The position numbers and the translations under genes are program-made. Below, piece after piece: positions 55,831 through 64,000 of a stretch of 64,000 nucleotides of DNA. Position 1 is the first letter of the stretch. Each line of letters begins with the position of its first letter. This DNA is from Trueperaceae bacterium (GTDB lineage: Bacteria; Deinococcota; Deinococci; Deinococcales; Trueperaceae): assembly GCA_011389865.1 (NCBI GenBank), contig JAABTL010000002.1, positions 62,001-126,000 of the forward strand. The letters are read 5' to 3'. The notes beneath the pieces are model-generated. The model had not been told where the DNA came from. It worked only from the letters and a program-made list of their open reading frames with translations, and did no database searches.

Positions 55831-58800
55831 GCCGCGGGGCCACCGCCCCGGGCTGCCCCGTGGCCCCACGCAGCGCCGCGTCGGCCTGCAGCAGCGCCGC
55901 CTGGCGCACGTCCACCGGCACCGCCGGGTCCGGCTCCGGACCCACCCGCACGAACCCAGCCCGCGCCGGCCCGCCGGCGGCCAGCAGCTCGGCCGCGTGG
56001 CGCGAGCCCGTGACGGCGACGTGGCGCCGCAGCAGCCGCTCGACCCAATCGGCGTCGTCCGCGTCGAGGTCGCCGACGACCACGCTCCCCCGGTTGACGC
56101 GCCGCGCCACCGCGCCCTCGGGGTCGAGCAAGAACGCGACGCCGCCGGACATGCCAGCGCCGAAGTTGCGCCCGACCCGCCCGATGACGACGATCACGCC
56201 CCCGGTCATGTACTCCGCGCCATGGTCGCCACAGCCCTCGACCACGGCGACCGCCCCCGAGTTGCGCACGGCGAAGCGTTCGCCGGCCTGACCGGCGGCG
56301 AACAGCGCGCCGCCGGTCGCCCCGTACAGCGCCGTGTTCCCGAGGATGACGCCACGCTCGCTGGGGAGCCGGTCGCCGGCCGGCGGCCGCAGCACCAGCT
56401 CGCCGCCACTCATGCCCTTGCCGACGTAGTCCTGTGCCTCGCCGACGAGCGTCAGCTCCATCCCGGCAACGGTGAAGGCGCCGAAGCTCTGGCCGGCCGC
56501 CCCGCGCAGCCGCAAGCGGATCGACCCCGAAGGGAGTCCCGCGTCGCCGAAGCGGCGGGCGATCTCGCCCGCGATGCGCGCCCCGAGCGAGCGGTCGCGG
56601 TTCGAGACCGCGTAGCCGCGAGACACCGCCGCGGCTCGCGCCAGCGCCGGCGCGACGTCGCGCAGCAGCTGCTCATCGAGCGGCTCGTCGCCAGGCCGAT
56701 CGTTGCGCACGCGGATGTCGCTCGCCCGCAGCACGGGTTCGGTGCCGGCGGCGGCCCCCGGTGACCGACGGAGCAGCTCGCCCAGGTCGAGCCGCGCCAC
56801 CTTCGGGGTCGCGACCTCGCGGGCGCGCAGCAGGTCGACCCGGCCGACGATCTCGTCGAGCGACCGGGCGCCGAGGTCCGCCAGCAGCATGCGGACCTGC
56901 TGGGCGACGTACAGCATGAAGCGCACGACGTGCTCGGGTTCGCCCGGGTACTTCGCGCGCAGGTCCGGCCGCTGGGTCGCGACGCCCACCGGGCAGGTGT
57001 TGAGATGGCACTGCCGGATCATGGCGCAGCCCGCCGCCACCAGGGCCGCCGTGCCGAAGCCGTAGGCGTCCGCCCCCAACAGCGCGGCGATGACGACGTC
57101 CCTGCCGGTCTTCAGCCCACCGTCGACCCGGAGCGTGACACGACCGCGCAGGCCGTTGGCCATCAGCACCTGCTGCGTCTCCGCCAGGCCGAGCTCCCAT
57201 GGCAGACCCACGTGCTTGATCGACGCGAGTGGCGACGCGCCCGTGCCACCGTCGTTGCCGGAGATCTGGACGCTGTCGGCGTAGCCCTTCGCCACCCCCG
57301 CCGCGATCGTACCGACGCCGGTCGTCGACACCAGCTTGACGCCGACGCGGGCCCGGGGGTTGACGCGCTTGAGGTCGTAGATCAGCTGCGAGAGGTCCTC
57401 GATCGAGTAGATGTCGTGGTGCGGCGGCGGGGAGATCAGCGTGACGCCCGGGACGCTGCGGCGGATGCGGGCGATCTCCTCGTCGACCTTGTGCCCCGGG
57501 ATCTGGCCGCCCTCGCCCGGCTTGGAGCCCTGCGCCATCTTGATCTCGATCTCGCTGGCTGACGCCAGGTAGCCGGCCGTCACACCGAAGCGGCCGGAGG
57601 CGACCTGCTTGATCGAGCTGTTCGCGAGGTCGCCGGCACGGGGGTGCCAGCCGCCGTGCCCCAGCTCGGGCATGTCCCGCCCGTACGGCGCGTAGCGCAC
57701 CTCGTCCTCACCCCCCTCGCCCGAGTTGCTCTTGGCCCCCAGTCGGTTCATGGCCACCGCGAGGGTCTCGTGCACCTCGCGCGACACGGCGCCGTGACTC
57801 ATCGCCTGCGTCGAGAAGCGCCGGACGATGGCCTCGACGGGCTCGACCTCGTCCAGGGGCACGGCCTGGCCCAGCGCGACCGGCTCGAGCAGGTCACGCA
57901 ACGTCGTGGGCGGGCGCCCGTCGACCTGCCGCGCGTACTCGGCGTAGGCGTCGGCGTCGGCGGTGCGGACGGCCTTGTGCAGCGACTTGAAGACCAACGG
58001 ATGCAGCGCGTGGTACTCGCCGGCCTTGCGGAAGCGGTAGATGCCGCGGTCGCGCAGGACCGGATCCTCGCCGAAGGCCTCGGCGTGGCAGCGCAGCGCA
58101 TCCGTGGCGAACGCCTCGAGACGGGCGCCCCCGACGCGCCACGGGGTCCCGCTGAAGTAGCGATCGACGACGTCGCCGGCGACCCCGATCATCTCGAAGA
58201 TCTGCGCCCCGCGGTAGCTCGAGACCGCCGAGATGCCCATCTTCGACATCGTCTTGAGCAGTCCCTTCTCGACGGCGATCAAGTAGCGGTCGGCGGCCAC
58301 CGCGCCGCCGTCCGCCGACGCGAGCTCGCGCGCCGTCGCCAGCGCCAGGTAGGGGTGCACCAGGGCGGCGCCGAAGCCGATGAGGCAGGCCACGTGGTGG
58401 TCCTCGCGCGCCTCGCCCGTGTCCGCGACGAGCGCGGTCCGCGTGCGCCGGCCCACGCGCAACAGGCGCTGGTGGACCGCCGAGACGGCGAGCAGCATCG
58501 GGATGGGGGCGTGCTCCTCGTCGGCGCCCCGGTCGGACACCACCAGGATCCCGTGCCCCTCCTCGACGGCGGTCACGGCGTCGTCACACAGCGCCTCGAG
58601 CGCCCTCTCCATCCCCTCGGGCCCGTCCTCCACCCGCCACCTCGCCGACAACACCGCCGGCCGGAACGACGCCTGCCCGAGCAGCCAGGCGTACTGGGCC
58701 TCGTCGATCACGGGGCCGTCGAAGCGGAGCACCGCCGACGACGTCGGCGCCTCGTCGAGCAACGGTCCGCGGGGTCCGAGGACGGTGTGCAGCGACATCA

Positions 58801-60421
58801 CGCTGCGCTCGCGCAGCGGGTCGATCGGCGGGTTGGTCACCTGGGCGAAGCGCTGCTTCACGTAGCGGTACAGCGGTTGCGGCTGCGCCGAGAGGACGGC
58901 CAGCGGGGTGTCGTCGCCCATCGAGCCGACCGGGACGTCGGCTCCGGTCGCCATGGGGCCGATGATGCGGTCGACGTCCTCGCTGCCGTAGCCGAAGAGC
59001 TTCTGCGCGCGGACGAGCGCCTCCCCGCGCCACGGTCGGCCCTCCGCCGCGGCCGGCGGGGGCGAGCCCCCGACGGCCGCGCGTTCGCGCGCGACCACCA
59101 GGTGCCCGTCGACCCACGCGCGGTAGGGCGCCTGGCGCGCGAGCCGACGCTTGACGTCGGCGTTGCGCAGCAGCTCGCCGCGCTCCACGTCGACCGCCAG
59201 GACGGAGCCCGGCCCGAGCCGGCCGCGCTCGACCACCATGCGGTCGGCGAGCGGCACCATGCCGGCCTCGGAGCCGACGACCACCAGGCCGTCGTCGGTG
59301 ATGAGGTAGCGCTGGGGGCGCAGCCCGTTGCGATCGAGCGAGGCGATCGCGAAGCGCCCGTCGGAGACGGCGAGTGCGGCCGGCCCGTCCCAGGGCTCCA
59401 TCAGGGTGGCGTGGTACTCGTAGAAGCCCCGCAGGTCGGCGTCCATCGCATCGTCGTGTTCGAACGCCTCCGGCACGAGCATGGCCAGCGCGTGCAGCGG
59501 GTCGCGGCCGGCGAGCGTGAGCAGTTCGAACGCGTTGTCGAGCGCGGCCGAGTCCGAGCCGCCGGGCTCGATGACCGGCAGCAGGTCGCCGATCGCGTCG
59601 CCGAACGCCCGGCTCTCCAGCACGGGCTCCCGCGAGCGCATGAAGTTGACGTTCCCCTGGAGGGTGTTGATCTCGCCGTTGTGTCCCAGGAAGCGGAACG
59701 GCTGTGCCAGCGACCAGCGCGGCATCGTGTTCGTCGAGTAGCGCTCGTGGAAGATGGCGATCGCCGTCGCGTAATCCGGATCCGCCAGGTCGCGGTAGAA
59801 CGTCGCGAGGGCGTCGCCGACCATCAGCCCCTTGTAGACGATCGTGCGGCTCGAGAACGACGGCACGTAGGCGCGACCGAGCCCGCTGGCCCGCAGGCGG
59901 CGTTCGATGCGCTTGCGGGTCAGGTAGAGAAGGCGCTCGTAGCCCAGGTCGTCGAGCCCCGCCGGCCGGTTGACGAGGACCTGGCGCATGATCGGTCGCC
60001 TGGCCCGCGCCTCCTCGCCGAGGGCGCCGTCGTCGATCGGCGGATCGCGCCACGCGAGCTCGGTGAGCGCGCTGGCCGCGATCTCGTCGTCGATCACCCC
60101 GTAGATCTCGTCGACGGGCGCGTCGTTGGCGACGAAGAAGGAGCCGACCCCGAGGTCGCGATCCTCGCCGAAGGAGACGCCCTGGGCCGCGAGCTCGCGC
60201 CGGAAGAGCGCGTGCGGGATCTGCGTGAGGATGCCGGCACCGTCGCCGGTGCGTCCGTCGGCCGACACGGCCCCCCGGTGGGCGAGGTTGCGCAGGGCCG
60301 CGAGGGCGTGGTCGAGCACCCCTCTGCGCGGACCGCCCTCGAGGGCGGCGATGAACCCGACGCCGCAGGCGTCCCGCTCAGCGGGCCAGGCCGATCGACG
60401 GATGTCGGAGAACTCTGGCAT
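55814..60421 (-). CDS. gltB: Glutamate synthase, large subunit
   Basis: 1535 residues. The glutaminase domain begins with nucleophile Cys19 in ERDACGVGFIAALEGG, so an 18-residue propeptide must be removed. Then the central domain, the FMN-binding synthase domain (SKPGEGGQIPGHKVDEEIAR, SISGNDGGTGASP-like VQISGNDGGTGASPLASI), the 3Fe-4S cysteines in CAMIRQCHLNTCPVGVAT, and the GXGXG beta-helix C-domain (DYVGKGMSGGELVLRPP). It makes two glutamates from glutamine and 2-oxoglutarate. ATG 60421 has AAAGGA upstream. No gltD is adjacent, so the electron donor (GltD or ferredoxin) is not known from this window. Confidence 0.97.
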   Translation of the reverse strand: MPEFSDIRRSAWPAERDACGVGFIAALEGGPRRGVLDHALAALRNLAHRGAVSADGRTGDGAGILTQIPHALFRRELAAQGVSFGEDRDLGVGSFFVANDAPVDEIYGVIDDEIAASALTELAWRDPPIDDGALGEEARARRPIMRQVLVNRPAGLDDLGYERLLYLTRKRIERRLRASGLGRAYVPSFSSRTIVYKGLMVGDALATFYRDLADPDYATAIAIFHERYSTNTMPRWSLAQPFRFLGHNGEINTLQGNVNFMRSREPVLESRAFGDAIGDLLPVIEPGGSDSAALDNAFELLTLAGRDPLHALAMLVPEAFEHDDAMDADLRGFYEYHATLMEPWDGPAALAVSDGRFAIASLDRNGLRPQRYLITDDGLVVVGSEAGMVPLADRMVVERGRLGPGSVLAVDVERGELLRNADVKRRLARQAPYRAWVDGHLVVARERAAVGGSPPPAAAEGRPWRGEALVRAQKLFGYGSEDVDRIIGPMATGADVPVGSMGDDTPLAVLSAQPQPLYRYVKQRFAQVTNPPIDPLRERSVMSLHTVLGPRGPLLDEAPTSSAVLRFDGPVIDEAQYAWLLGQASFRPAVLSARWRVEDGPEGMERALEALCDDAVTAVEEGHGILVVSDRGADEEHAPIPMLLAVSAVHQRLLRVGRRTRTALVADTGEAREDHHVACLIGFGAALVHPYLALATARELASADGGAVAADRYLIAVEKGLLKTMSKMGISAVSSYRGAQIFEMIGVAGDVVDRYFSGTPWRVGGARLEAFATDALRCHAEAFGEDPVLRDRGIYRFRKAGEYHALHPLVFKSLHKAVRTADADAYAEYARQVDGRPPTTLRDLLEPVALGQAVPLDEVEPVEAIVRRFSTQAMSHGAVSREVHETLAVAMNRLGAKSNSGEGGEDEVRYAPYGRDMPELGHGGWHPRAGDLANSSIKQVASGRFGVTAGYLASASEIEIKMAQGSKPGEGGQIPGHKVDEEIARIRRSVPGVTLISPPPHHDIYSIEDLSQLIYDLKRVNPRARVGVKLVSTTGVGTIAAGVAKGYADSVQISGNDGGTGASPLASIKHVGLPWELGLAETQQVLMANGLRGRVTLRVDGGLKTGRDVVIAALLGADAYGFGTAALVAAGCAMIRQCHLNTCPVGVATQRPDLRAKYPGEPEHVVRFMLYVAQQVRMLLADLGARSLDEIVGRVDLLRAREVATPKVARLDLGELLRRSPGAAAGTEPVLRASDIRVRNDRPGDEPLDEQLLRDVAPALARAAAVSRGYAVSNRDRSLGARIAGEIARRFGDAGLPSGSIRLRLRGAAGQSFGAFTVAGMELTLVGEAQDYVGKGMSGGELVLRPPAGDRLPSERGVILGNTALYGATGGALFAAGQAGERFAVRNSGAVAVVEGCGDHGAEYMTGGVIVVIGRVGRNFGAGMSGGVAFLLDPEGAVARRVNRGSVVVGDLDADDADWVERLLRRHVAVTGSRHAAELLAAGGPARAGFVRVGPEPDPAVPVDVRQAALLQADAALRGATGQPGAVAPRLSPGR

Positions 60422-60446
60422 GCGGTCCTTTCGCGGGCGGGACCGC
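60422..60446 (-). promoter_or_regulatory. Hairpin covering the gltB ribosome binding site
   Basis: GCGGTCC and GGACCGC (60440-60446 with 60422-60428) form a perfect 7-bp stem directly before the gltB ATG. The ribosome site AAAGGA lies partly in the stem, so translation may depend on opening the hairpin. Confidence 0.45.
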
Positions 60447-60551
60447 ACGTTCGGTCCCCCACGGCAGCGTGGTGGGATGGCTCGGGATGCGGGCACACCC
60501 GCGACGGTAACCTCATGCGCCGGGAAGCGGGAGGCCCCGGCCGTGGCGCGA

Positions 60552-60581
60552 AGTGTAGCAACCGCCGCGCGGGGGTGTCAA
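60552..60581 (-). promoter_or_regulatory. Sigma-70-type promoter for gltB
   Basis: Minus strand: perfect TTGACA (60576-60581), 18-base spacer, TACACT (60552-60557) with TGC before it. It is one of the two best-matched promoters in the window; the predicted start is near 60545. Confidence 0.85.
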
Positions 60582-60747
60582 CGCGTGGAGTCGACCGTAG
60601 TTCCCTCCAGGACGCAACCGCACCGTGAATGGTCGCACCGGGCGTACGTTCCTGAAGCGCCGGCCGGCCCACGACGAGGATCCGAAGGCGAGGAAGCATG
60701 CATCGATTTCGAACGCGATGCAGCCGGCCGGCGGTCTCGTCGCGGGC

Positions 60748-62391
60748 CTACGCGCCCGCCAGCACGCCCCCCGCCGGAGACGCCGACACCCCGTCGGCCA
60801 GCAGCTTCGACTCGATGGCATCGAGCAGCGCCTCGTACGACGCGTCGATGATGTTGCTGTGCGCGCCGACCGTCCCCCACGAGGTGCGCCCGTCGGTCGT
60901 CTCGACGTGCACCCGCACGACGCTCGCCGTGCCGGTCGACGGCCCATGCAGCACGCGCACCTTGTAGTCGACCAGGCGCAGCTCGGAGAGCGTCGGGTAG
61001 AAGGGCAGCAGGGCCTTGCGCAGCGCCCGATCGAGGGCGTTGACCGGACCGTCCCCGCCGGCCGCCGTGTGCGCGGCTTCCCCGCCGACGGAGAGGCGAA
61101 CGGACGCCTCGCAGCGCGGCGCCTCGTCGCCGACTCGCTTGTCGATGAACACCGAGTAACCGTGGAGATCGAAGAACGGCCGGTGCTGGCCACCCATGCG
61201 CCGCGCCAGCAGCCGGAACGACGCCTCGGCGCCCTCGAACGCGTAGCCGAGGTGCTCGAGCTCCTTCATGCGGGCGACGAGCTCCCCGGTCGCGTCGCCG
61301 CCAACCGTCTCGCTGCCGGCGCCCATGCCGACGGCGACGACGTTGGCGCGGCCGGAGAGGTCGGAGAGGAGCACCCGCCGCTGGTTGCCGACCGCCTCGG
61401 GGGCGACGTGCTCGTAGGTGTCGGGCCGCCGGTTGACCGCCGAGACGTGGATGCCACCCTTGTGGGCGAAGGCGGCGTCGCCGACGTACGCTCGCCGGAC
61501 GTTCGGTTCCAGGTTCGCGCGATCGTCGACGTAGCGCGACAACGCGAGCAGGTCGCCGAGCGGCTGCGGCTGGTCCGCCCCGAGCTTGAGGACGAGGTTC
61601 GCCAGCACGGTGACGAGGTCGACGTTCCCGCAGCGCTCGCCGTAGCCGTTGACCGTTCCCTGCACCTGCCGGGCCCCCGCCTGCACGCTCGCCAGCGCGT
61701 TGGCGACGGCGAGGCCCGCATCGTCGTGCGGGTGGATCCCCAGCCGCACGCCGCTGCCGGCCGCGGTGGCCAGCGCGCGGGCCGCCGCGCGCGTCCCCTC
61801 CGCAACGACGTCGGGGAGCGATCCGCCGTTCGTGTCGCACAGGACCACGGTGGTCGCGCCCTCGGCGACGGCGGCCTCCAGCGTCGCCAGCGCGTACGCC
61901 GGATCGGCGCGCCAGCCGTCGAAGTAGTGCTCGGCGTCGTAGACGACCTCGCGACCCGCTGCACGAACGAAGGCCACCGAGTCGGCGATCATCGCGAGGT
62001 TCTCGTCGAGGCTGGCGCCGAGCGCCTCGCGCACGTGGAGGGGCCACGACTTGCCGAACAGGGTGACGATGGGCGTGGCGGCGGCCAGCAGCGCCGCGAG
62101 GTTGGCGTCGTCCTCCGGCGCGACGCCCTTCCGCCGCGTCGACCCGAAGGCCGTCAGCCGCGCGCGCGCGAGCGGCACGTCACGCATGCGCGCGAAGAAG
62201 TCGACGTCCTTCGGGTTCGAGCCGGGCCAGCCGCCCTCGATGAGGTCCATCCCGAAGGCGTCGAGGCGCAACGCGACCGCGACCTTGTCGTCGCTGGTGA
62301 AGCTCACACCCTCGCCCTGCGTCCCGTCCCGCAGGGTGGTGTCGTAGATCTCCACCCTTTCGCCCGCGACGCCGCCCTCGGCCGTGGTCAC
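60748..62391 (-). CDS. cimA: (R)-citramalate synthase
   Basis: 547 residues. The N-terminus EIYDTTLRDGTQGEGVSFTS is the CimA-type variant of the DTTLRDGEQ motif; LIEGGWPGSNPKDVDFF, GIHPHDDAGLAVANALA, GTVNGYGERCGNVDLV and AFAHKGGIHVSAV follow, and a LeuA-type regulatory dimer domain forms the C-terminus. It condenses pyruvate and acetyl-CoA to citramalate, giving 2-oxobutyrate for isoleucine without threonine. GTG 62391 overlaps the leuA stop (GTGA), so the two are coupled. Distinguished from LeuA by the N-terminal motif and GGWPGSN; a homocitrate synthase is less likely. Confidence 0.92.
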   Translation of the reverse strand: MTTAEGGVAGERVEIYDTTLRDGTQGEGVSFTSDDKVAVALRLDAFGMDLIEGGWPGSNPKDVDFFARMRDVPLARARLTAFGSTRRKGVAPEDDANLAALLAAATPIVTLFGKSWPLHVREALGASLDENLAMIADSVAFVRAAGREVVYDAEHYFDGWRADPAYALATLEAAVAEGATTVVLCDTNGGSLPDVVAEGTRAAARALATAAGSGVRLGIHPHDDAGLAVANALASVQAGARQVQGTVNGYGERCGNVDLVTVLANLVLKLGADQPQPLGDLLALSRYVDDRANLEPNVRRAYVGDAAFAHKGGIHVSAVNRRPDTYEHVAPEAVGNQRRVLLSDLSGRANVVAVGMGAGSETVGGDATGELVARMKELEHLGYAFEGAEASFRLLARRMGGQHRPFFDLHGYSVFIDKRVGDEAPRCEASVRLSVGGEAAHTAAGGDGPVNALDRALRKALLPFYPTLSELRLVDYKVRVLHGPSTGTASVVRVHVETTDGRTSWGTVGAHSNIIDASYEALLDAIESKLLADGVSASPAGGVLAGA

Positions 62392-63926
62392 GGCGTGGCG
62401 ACGGGCTTCCGCTCGCGGCCCACGCCGGCCGCGAGCTTGTTGAGGACGTCGACGTAGGCGCGGGCCGAGGCCTCGACCACGTCCGTCGACAGCCCGCGGC
62501 CGTGCACGGTGCGGCCGTCGCTGACCATGCGCACCGTCACCTCGCCTAGCGCGTCCTTGCCGCTGCCGACGCTGCGGATCTCGTAGCTCTCCAGCACCAG
62601 CGGCACCTGCGCGATGCGCTCGAGGGCGTGGTAGACGGCGTCGACGGGCCCGTCGCCGGTCGCGGCCTCCTCCATCGTGCCCGCGTCGCTGACGAGCCTG
62701 ACGGTAGCGACCGGCGTCATGCGGGTGCCGGACTGGAACTGGACGGCCTCCAGCACGTAGGTCTCGGCGACCCGGGCGGTCTCGCTGTCGACGAGCGCGC
62801 GGATGTCGTCGCTGGTGACGTTCCGCTTGCGGTCGCACAGGTCCTTGAACTGCCGGAAGAGGGCGTTGACGGTCTCGTCGTCCAGGTCCTCGTAACCGAG
62901 TTCGCCGAGCGTCTTGCGGAACGCCCGCCGGCCGGAGTGCTTGCCCATCACCAGCACGCCGGCGTCGCGCCCGACCGTCTCCGCCGACATGATCTCGTAG
63001 GTCTCGAGCGCCTTGATCACGCCGTCCTGATGGATGCCGGACTCGTGCGCGAAGGCATTGTCGCCGATGACGGCCTTGTTCGGCGAGACCGACACGCCGG
63101 TGAACATGCTGACCATGCGCGACGCGCGGTAGAGCTCGCGGGTGTCGATCCGCGTCTGGTGACCCCAGAAGTCCTTGCGCGTCTCGAGCGCCATGACGAC
63201 CTCCTCGAGCGACGCGTTGCCGGCGCGCTCTCCGATGCCGTTCAGGGTGCACTCGATCTGCGTGGCGCCGGCACCGACGGCCGCGAGCGAGTTGGCGACC
63301 GCCAGGCCGAGGTCGTCGTGGCAGTGCGTGGAGAAGTGCAGACCCTCGGCGCTCGGCAGGGCGTCGATCAGCGCTCGGAGCAGGCCGCCGTACTCGTCCG
63401 GCATGCCGTAGCCCACGGTGTCGGGCACGTTGAGCGTGGTCGCGCCGGCCTCGATGGCGGCCCCGTAGAGACGGACGAGGAAGTCGAACTCGCTGCGGGT
63501 GCAGTCCTGCGCGGAGAACTGCACGTCGTCGGTGAACTCGCGCGCGTAGCGCACGCTGTCGATCGTGGCGGCGACGACCTCGTCCTCGGTCTTGCGCAGC
63601 ATGTGCTCGAGGTGGATCTTCGAGCCCGAGGTGAAGACGTGGATGCGCCCCGCCTCGGCGGGCTCGATCGCCTGCCCGGCCCGTTCGATGTCGGGCTTGG
63701 CCGTGCGCGCGAGCGCGCACACGATCGGGCCACGCACCTCACGGGAGATGCGCTGGACCGCCTCGAAGTCGCCGGCGCTGGTGATCGGGAAGCCGGCCTC
63801 GATGACGTCGACGTTCAGCCGCGCAAGCTGCCGGGCGATCTCGATCTTCTGCGCCGTGTTGAGGGCGACGCCGGGCGTCTGCTCGCCGTCGCGCAGGGTC
63901 GTGTCGAAGATGCGGATGTGGGCCAT
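62388..63926 (-). CDS. leuA: 2-isopropylmalate synthase
   Basis: 512 residues. RIFDTTLRDGEQTPGVALN, IEAGFPITSAGDFEAVQRI, FSTHCHDDLGLAVANSLAAV, ECTLNGIGERAGNASLEEVV and HESGIHQDGVIKALETYEIM carry the metal and substrate ligands; the C-terminal LeuA dimer domain, site of leucine feedback, starts near residue 390 (VAETYVLEAVQFQSG). It condenses 2-oxoisovalerate with acetyl-CoA in leucine synthesis. ATG 63926 has GGAGG 8 bases upstream. The promoter is not seen in the 74 bases left before the window ends. cimA follows with a 4-base overlap. Confidence 0.97.
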   Translation of the reverse strand: MAHIRIFDTTLRDGEQTPGVALNTAQKIEIARQLARLNVDVIEAGFPITSAGDFEAVQRISREVRGPIVCALARTAKPDIERAGQAIEPAEAGRIHVFTSGSKIHLEHMLRKTEDEVVAATIDSVRYAREFTDDVQFSAQDCTRSEFDFLVRLYGAAIEAGATTLNVPDTVGYGMPDEYGGLLRALIDALPSAEGLHFSTHCHDDLGLAVANSLAAVGAGATQIECTLNGIGERAGNASLEEVVMALETRKDFWGHQTRIDTRELYRASRMVSMFTGVSVSPNKAVIGDNAFAHESGIHQDGVIKALETYEIMSAETVGRDAGVLVMGKHSGRRAFRKTLGELGYEDLDDETVNALFRQFKDLCDRKRNVTSDDIRALVDSETARVAETYVLEAVQFQSGTRMTPVATVRLVSDAGTMEEAATGDGPVDAVYHALERIAQVPLVLESYEIRSVGSGKDALGEVTVRMVSDGRTVHGRGLSTDVVEASARAYVDVLNKLAAGVGRERKPVATP

Positions 63927-64000
63927 GCGAGGTGCCTCCGGGGAGGGCCGGTCGTGACCGGCGCGGGGTCGGGTGGTCGAAAGCGTCTGCCGGGCCGACG

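Larger units (their letters stand above)
60422..60747. other. Intergenic region between gltB and cimA
   Basis: 326 bases without a gene. It holds the gltB promoter (60552-60581), a gltB leader of about 125 bases with two hairpins (one at GCGGG-N4-CCCGC, one over the ribosome site), and on the cimA side an inverted repeat GCATCG/CGATGC (60700-60705 with 60716-60721) that may end leuA-cimA transcription. No known riboswitch class was recognised. Confidence 0.6.

Noticed and set aside
57644-60628. Nearly 1000-codon frame opposite gltB
   Set aside because: It is the antisense shadow of a certain gene, with biased composition and no recognisable domain or start signal.
60625-62457. Long frame opposite cimA that also fills part of the gltB-cimA gap
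   Set aside because: Most of it is antisense to cimA, no promoter or ribosome site leads it, and the translated sequence is Arg/Val/Asp-rich noise.

Overview
The window is one 64 kb stretch of a very GC-rich bacterial chromosome carrying mostly core genes, tightly packed and with many 4-base GTGA/ATGA stop-start overlaps. The best guess is a member of the Deinococcota, possibly the Trueperaceae. Reasons: an mglBA pair together with PilT but no flagellar genes; a soluble Ser/Thr kinase fused to a PQQ-type beta-propeller like the Deinococcus RqkA kinase; a glucodextranase-C-like secreted protein; separate gcvPA and gcvPB; and many genes whose -10 box (TANNNT) lies 5-7 bases before the start codon, the leaderless arrangement known from Deinococcus. 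This placement is inference; no rRNA lies in the window. I see no insertion sequence, prophage, CRISPR array or integron.

Layout. 0-3 kb: end of a DUF4384 gene, yebC, an NAD(P)HX epimerase-like gene and a helix-hairpin-helix protein. 3-8 kb: tRNA-Cys and tRNA-Val (minus), dnaE, and convergent pilT. 8-12 kb: two tandem cyclophilins, then thrS (minus). 12-18 kb: a divergent AroE-like protein and a compact five-gene plus-strand run with a phosphodiester glycosidase and three poorly known membrane proteins. 18-21 kb: yigZ, cysS, dprA. 21-29 kb: malE-malF-malG-glpK-glpD, then tRNA-Leu and tRNA-Met. 29-32 kb: two small membrane proteins, nagB, mglB-mglA and an array of palindromic repeats. 32-37 kb: the glycine cleavage operon gcvT-gcvH-gcvPA-gcvPB, an A-type Fe-S carrier and tRNA-Trp. 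37-45 kb: nfeD-floA-repeat protein-phoH-pgpH-ybeY-dgkA-cdd. 44.7-52.4 kb: a TPR protein, hisC-hisB-hisH, a secreted protein, a membrane-anchored YvcK and a glucodextranase-C-like protein. 52-56 kb: murA (minus), a small ribbon-helix-helix-like protein and the kinase-propeller. 56-64 kb (all minus): gltB, cimA, leuA.

How the genes fit together. Glycerol kinase and glycerol-3-phosphate dehydrogenase sit in the same run as a maltose-type importer that lacks its ATPase here, so the imported sugar may carry glycerol or the two catabolic routes may be co-regulated. MglBA and PilT suggest twitching motility with polarity control. The 37-44 kb run groups membrane-domain organisation (NfeD/FloA), c-di-AMP breakdown (PgpH), rRNA maturation (YbeY) and lipid recycling (DgkA). 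YvcK and MurA both bear on the UDP-GlcNAc/peptidoglycan branch point. LeuA and CimA feed leucine and isoleucine synthesis, and GltB supplies glutamate.

Promoters fall into two visible classes: classical -35/-10 pairs (tRNA-Cys/Val, tRNA-Trp, murA, gltB), and -10-only sites placed for leaderless starts, many with an extended TGn. Function calls rest on reading motifs by eye; no database search was possible.
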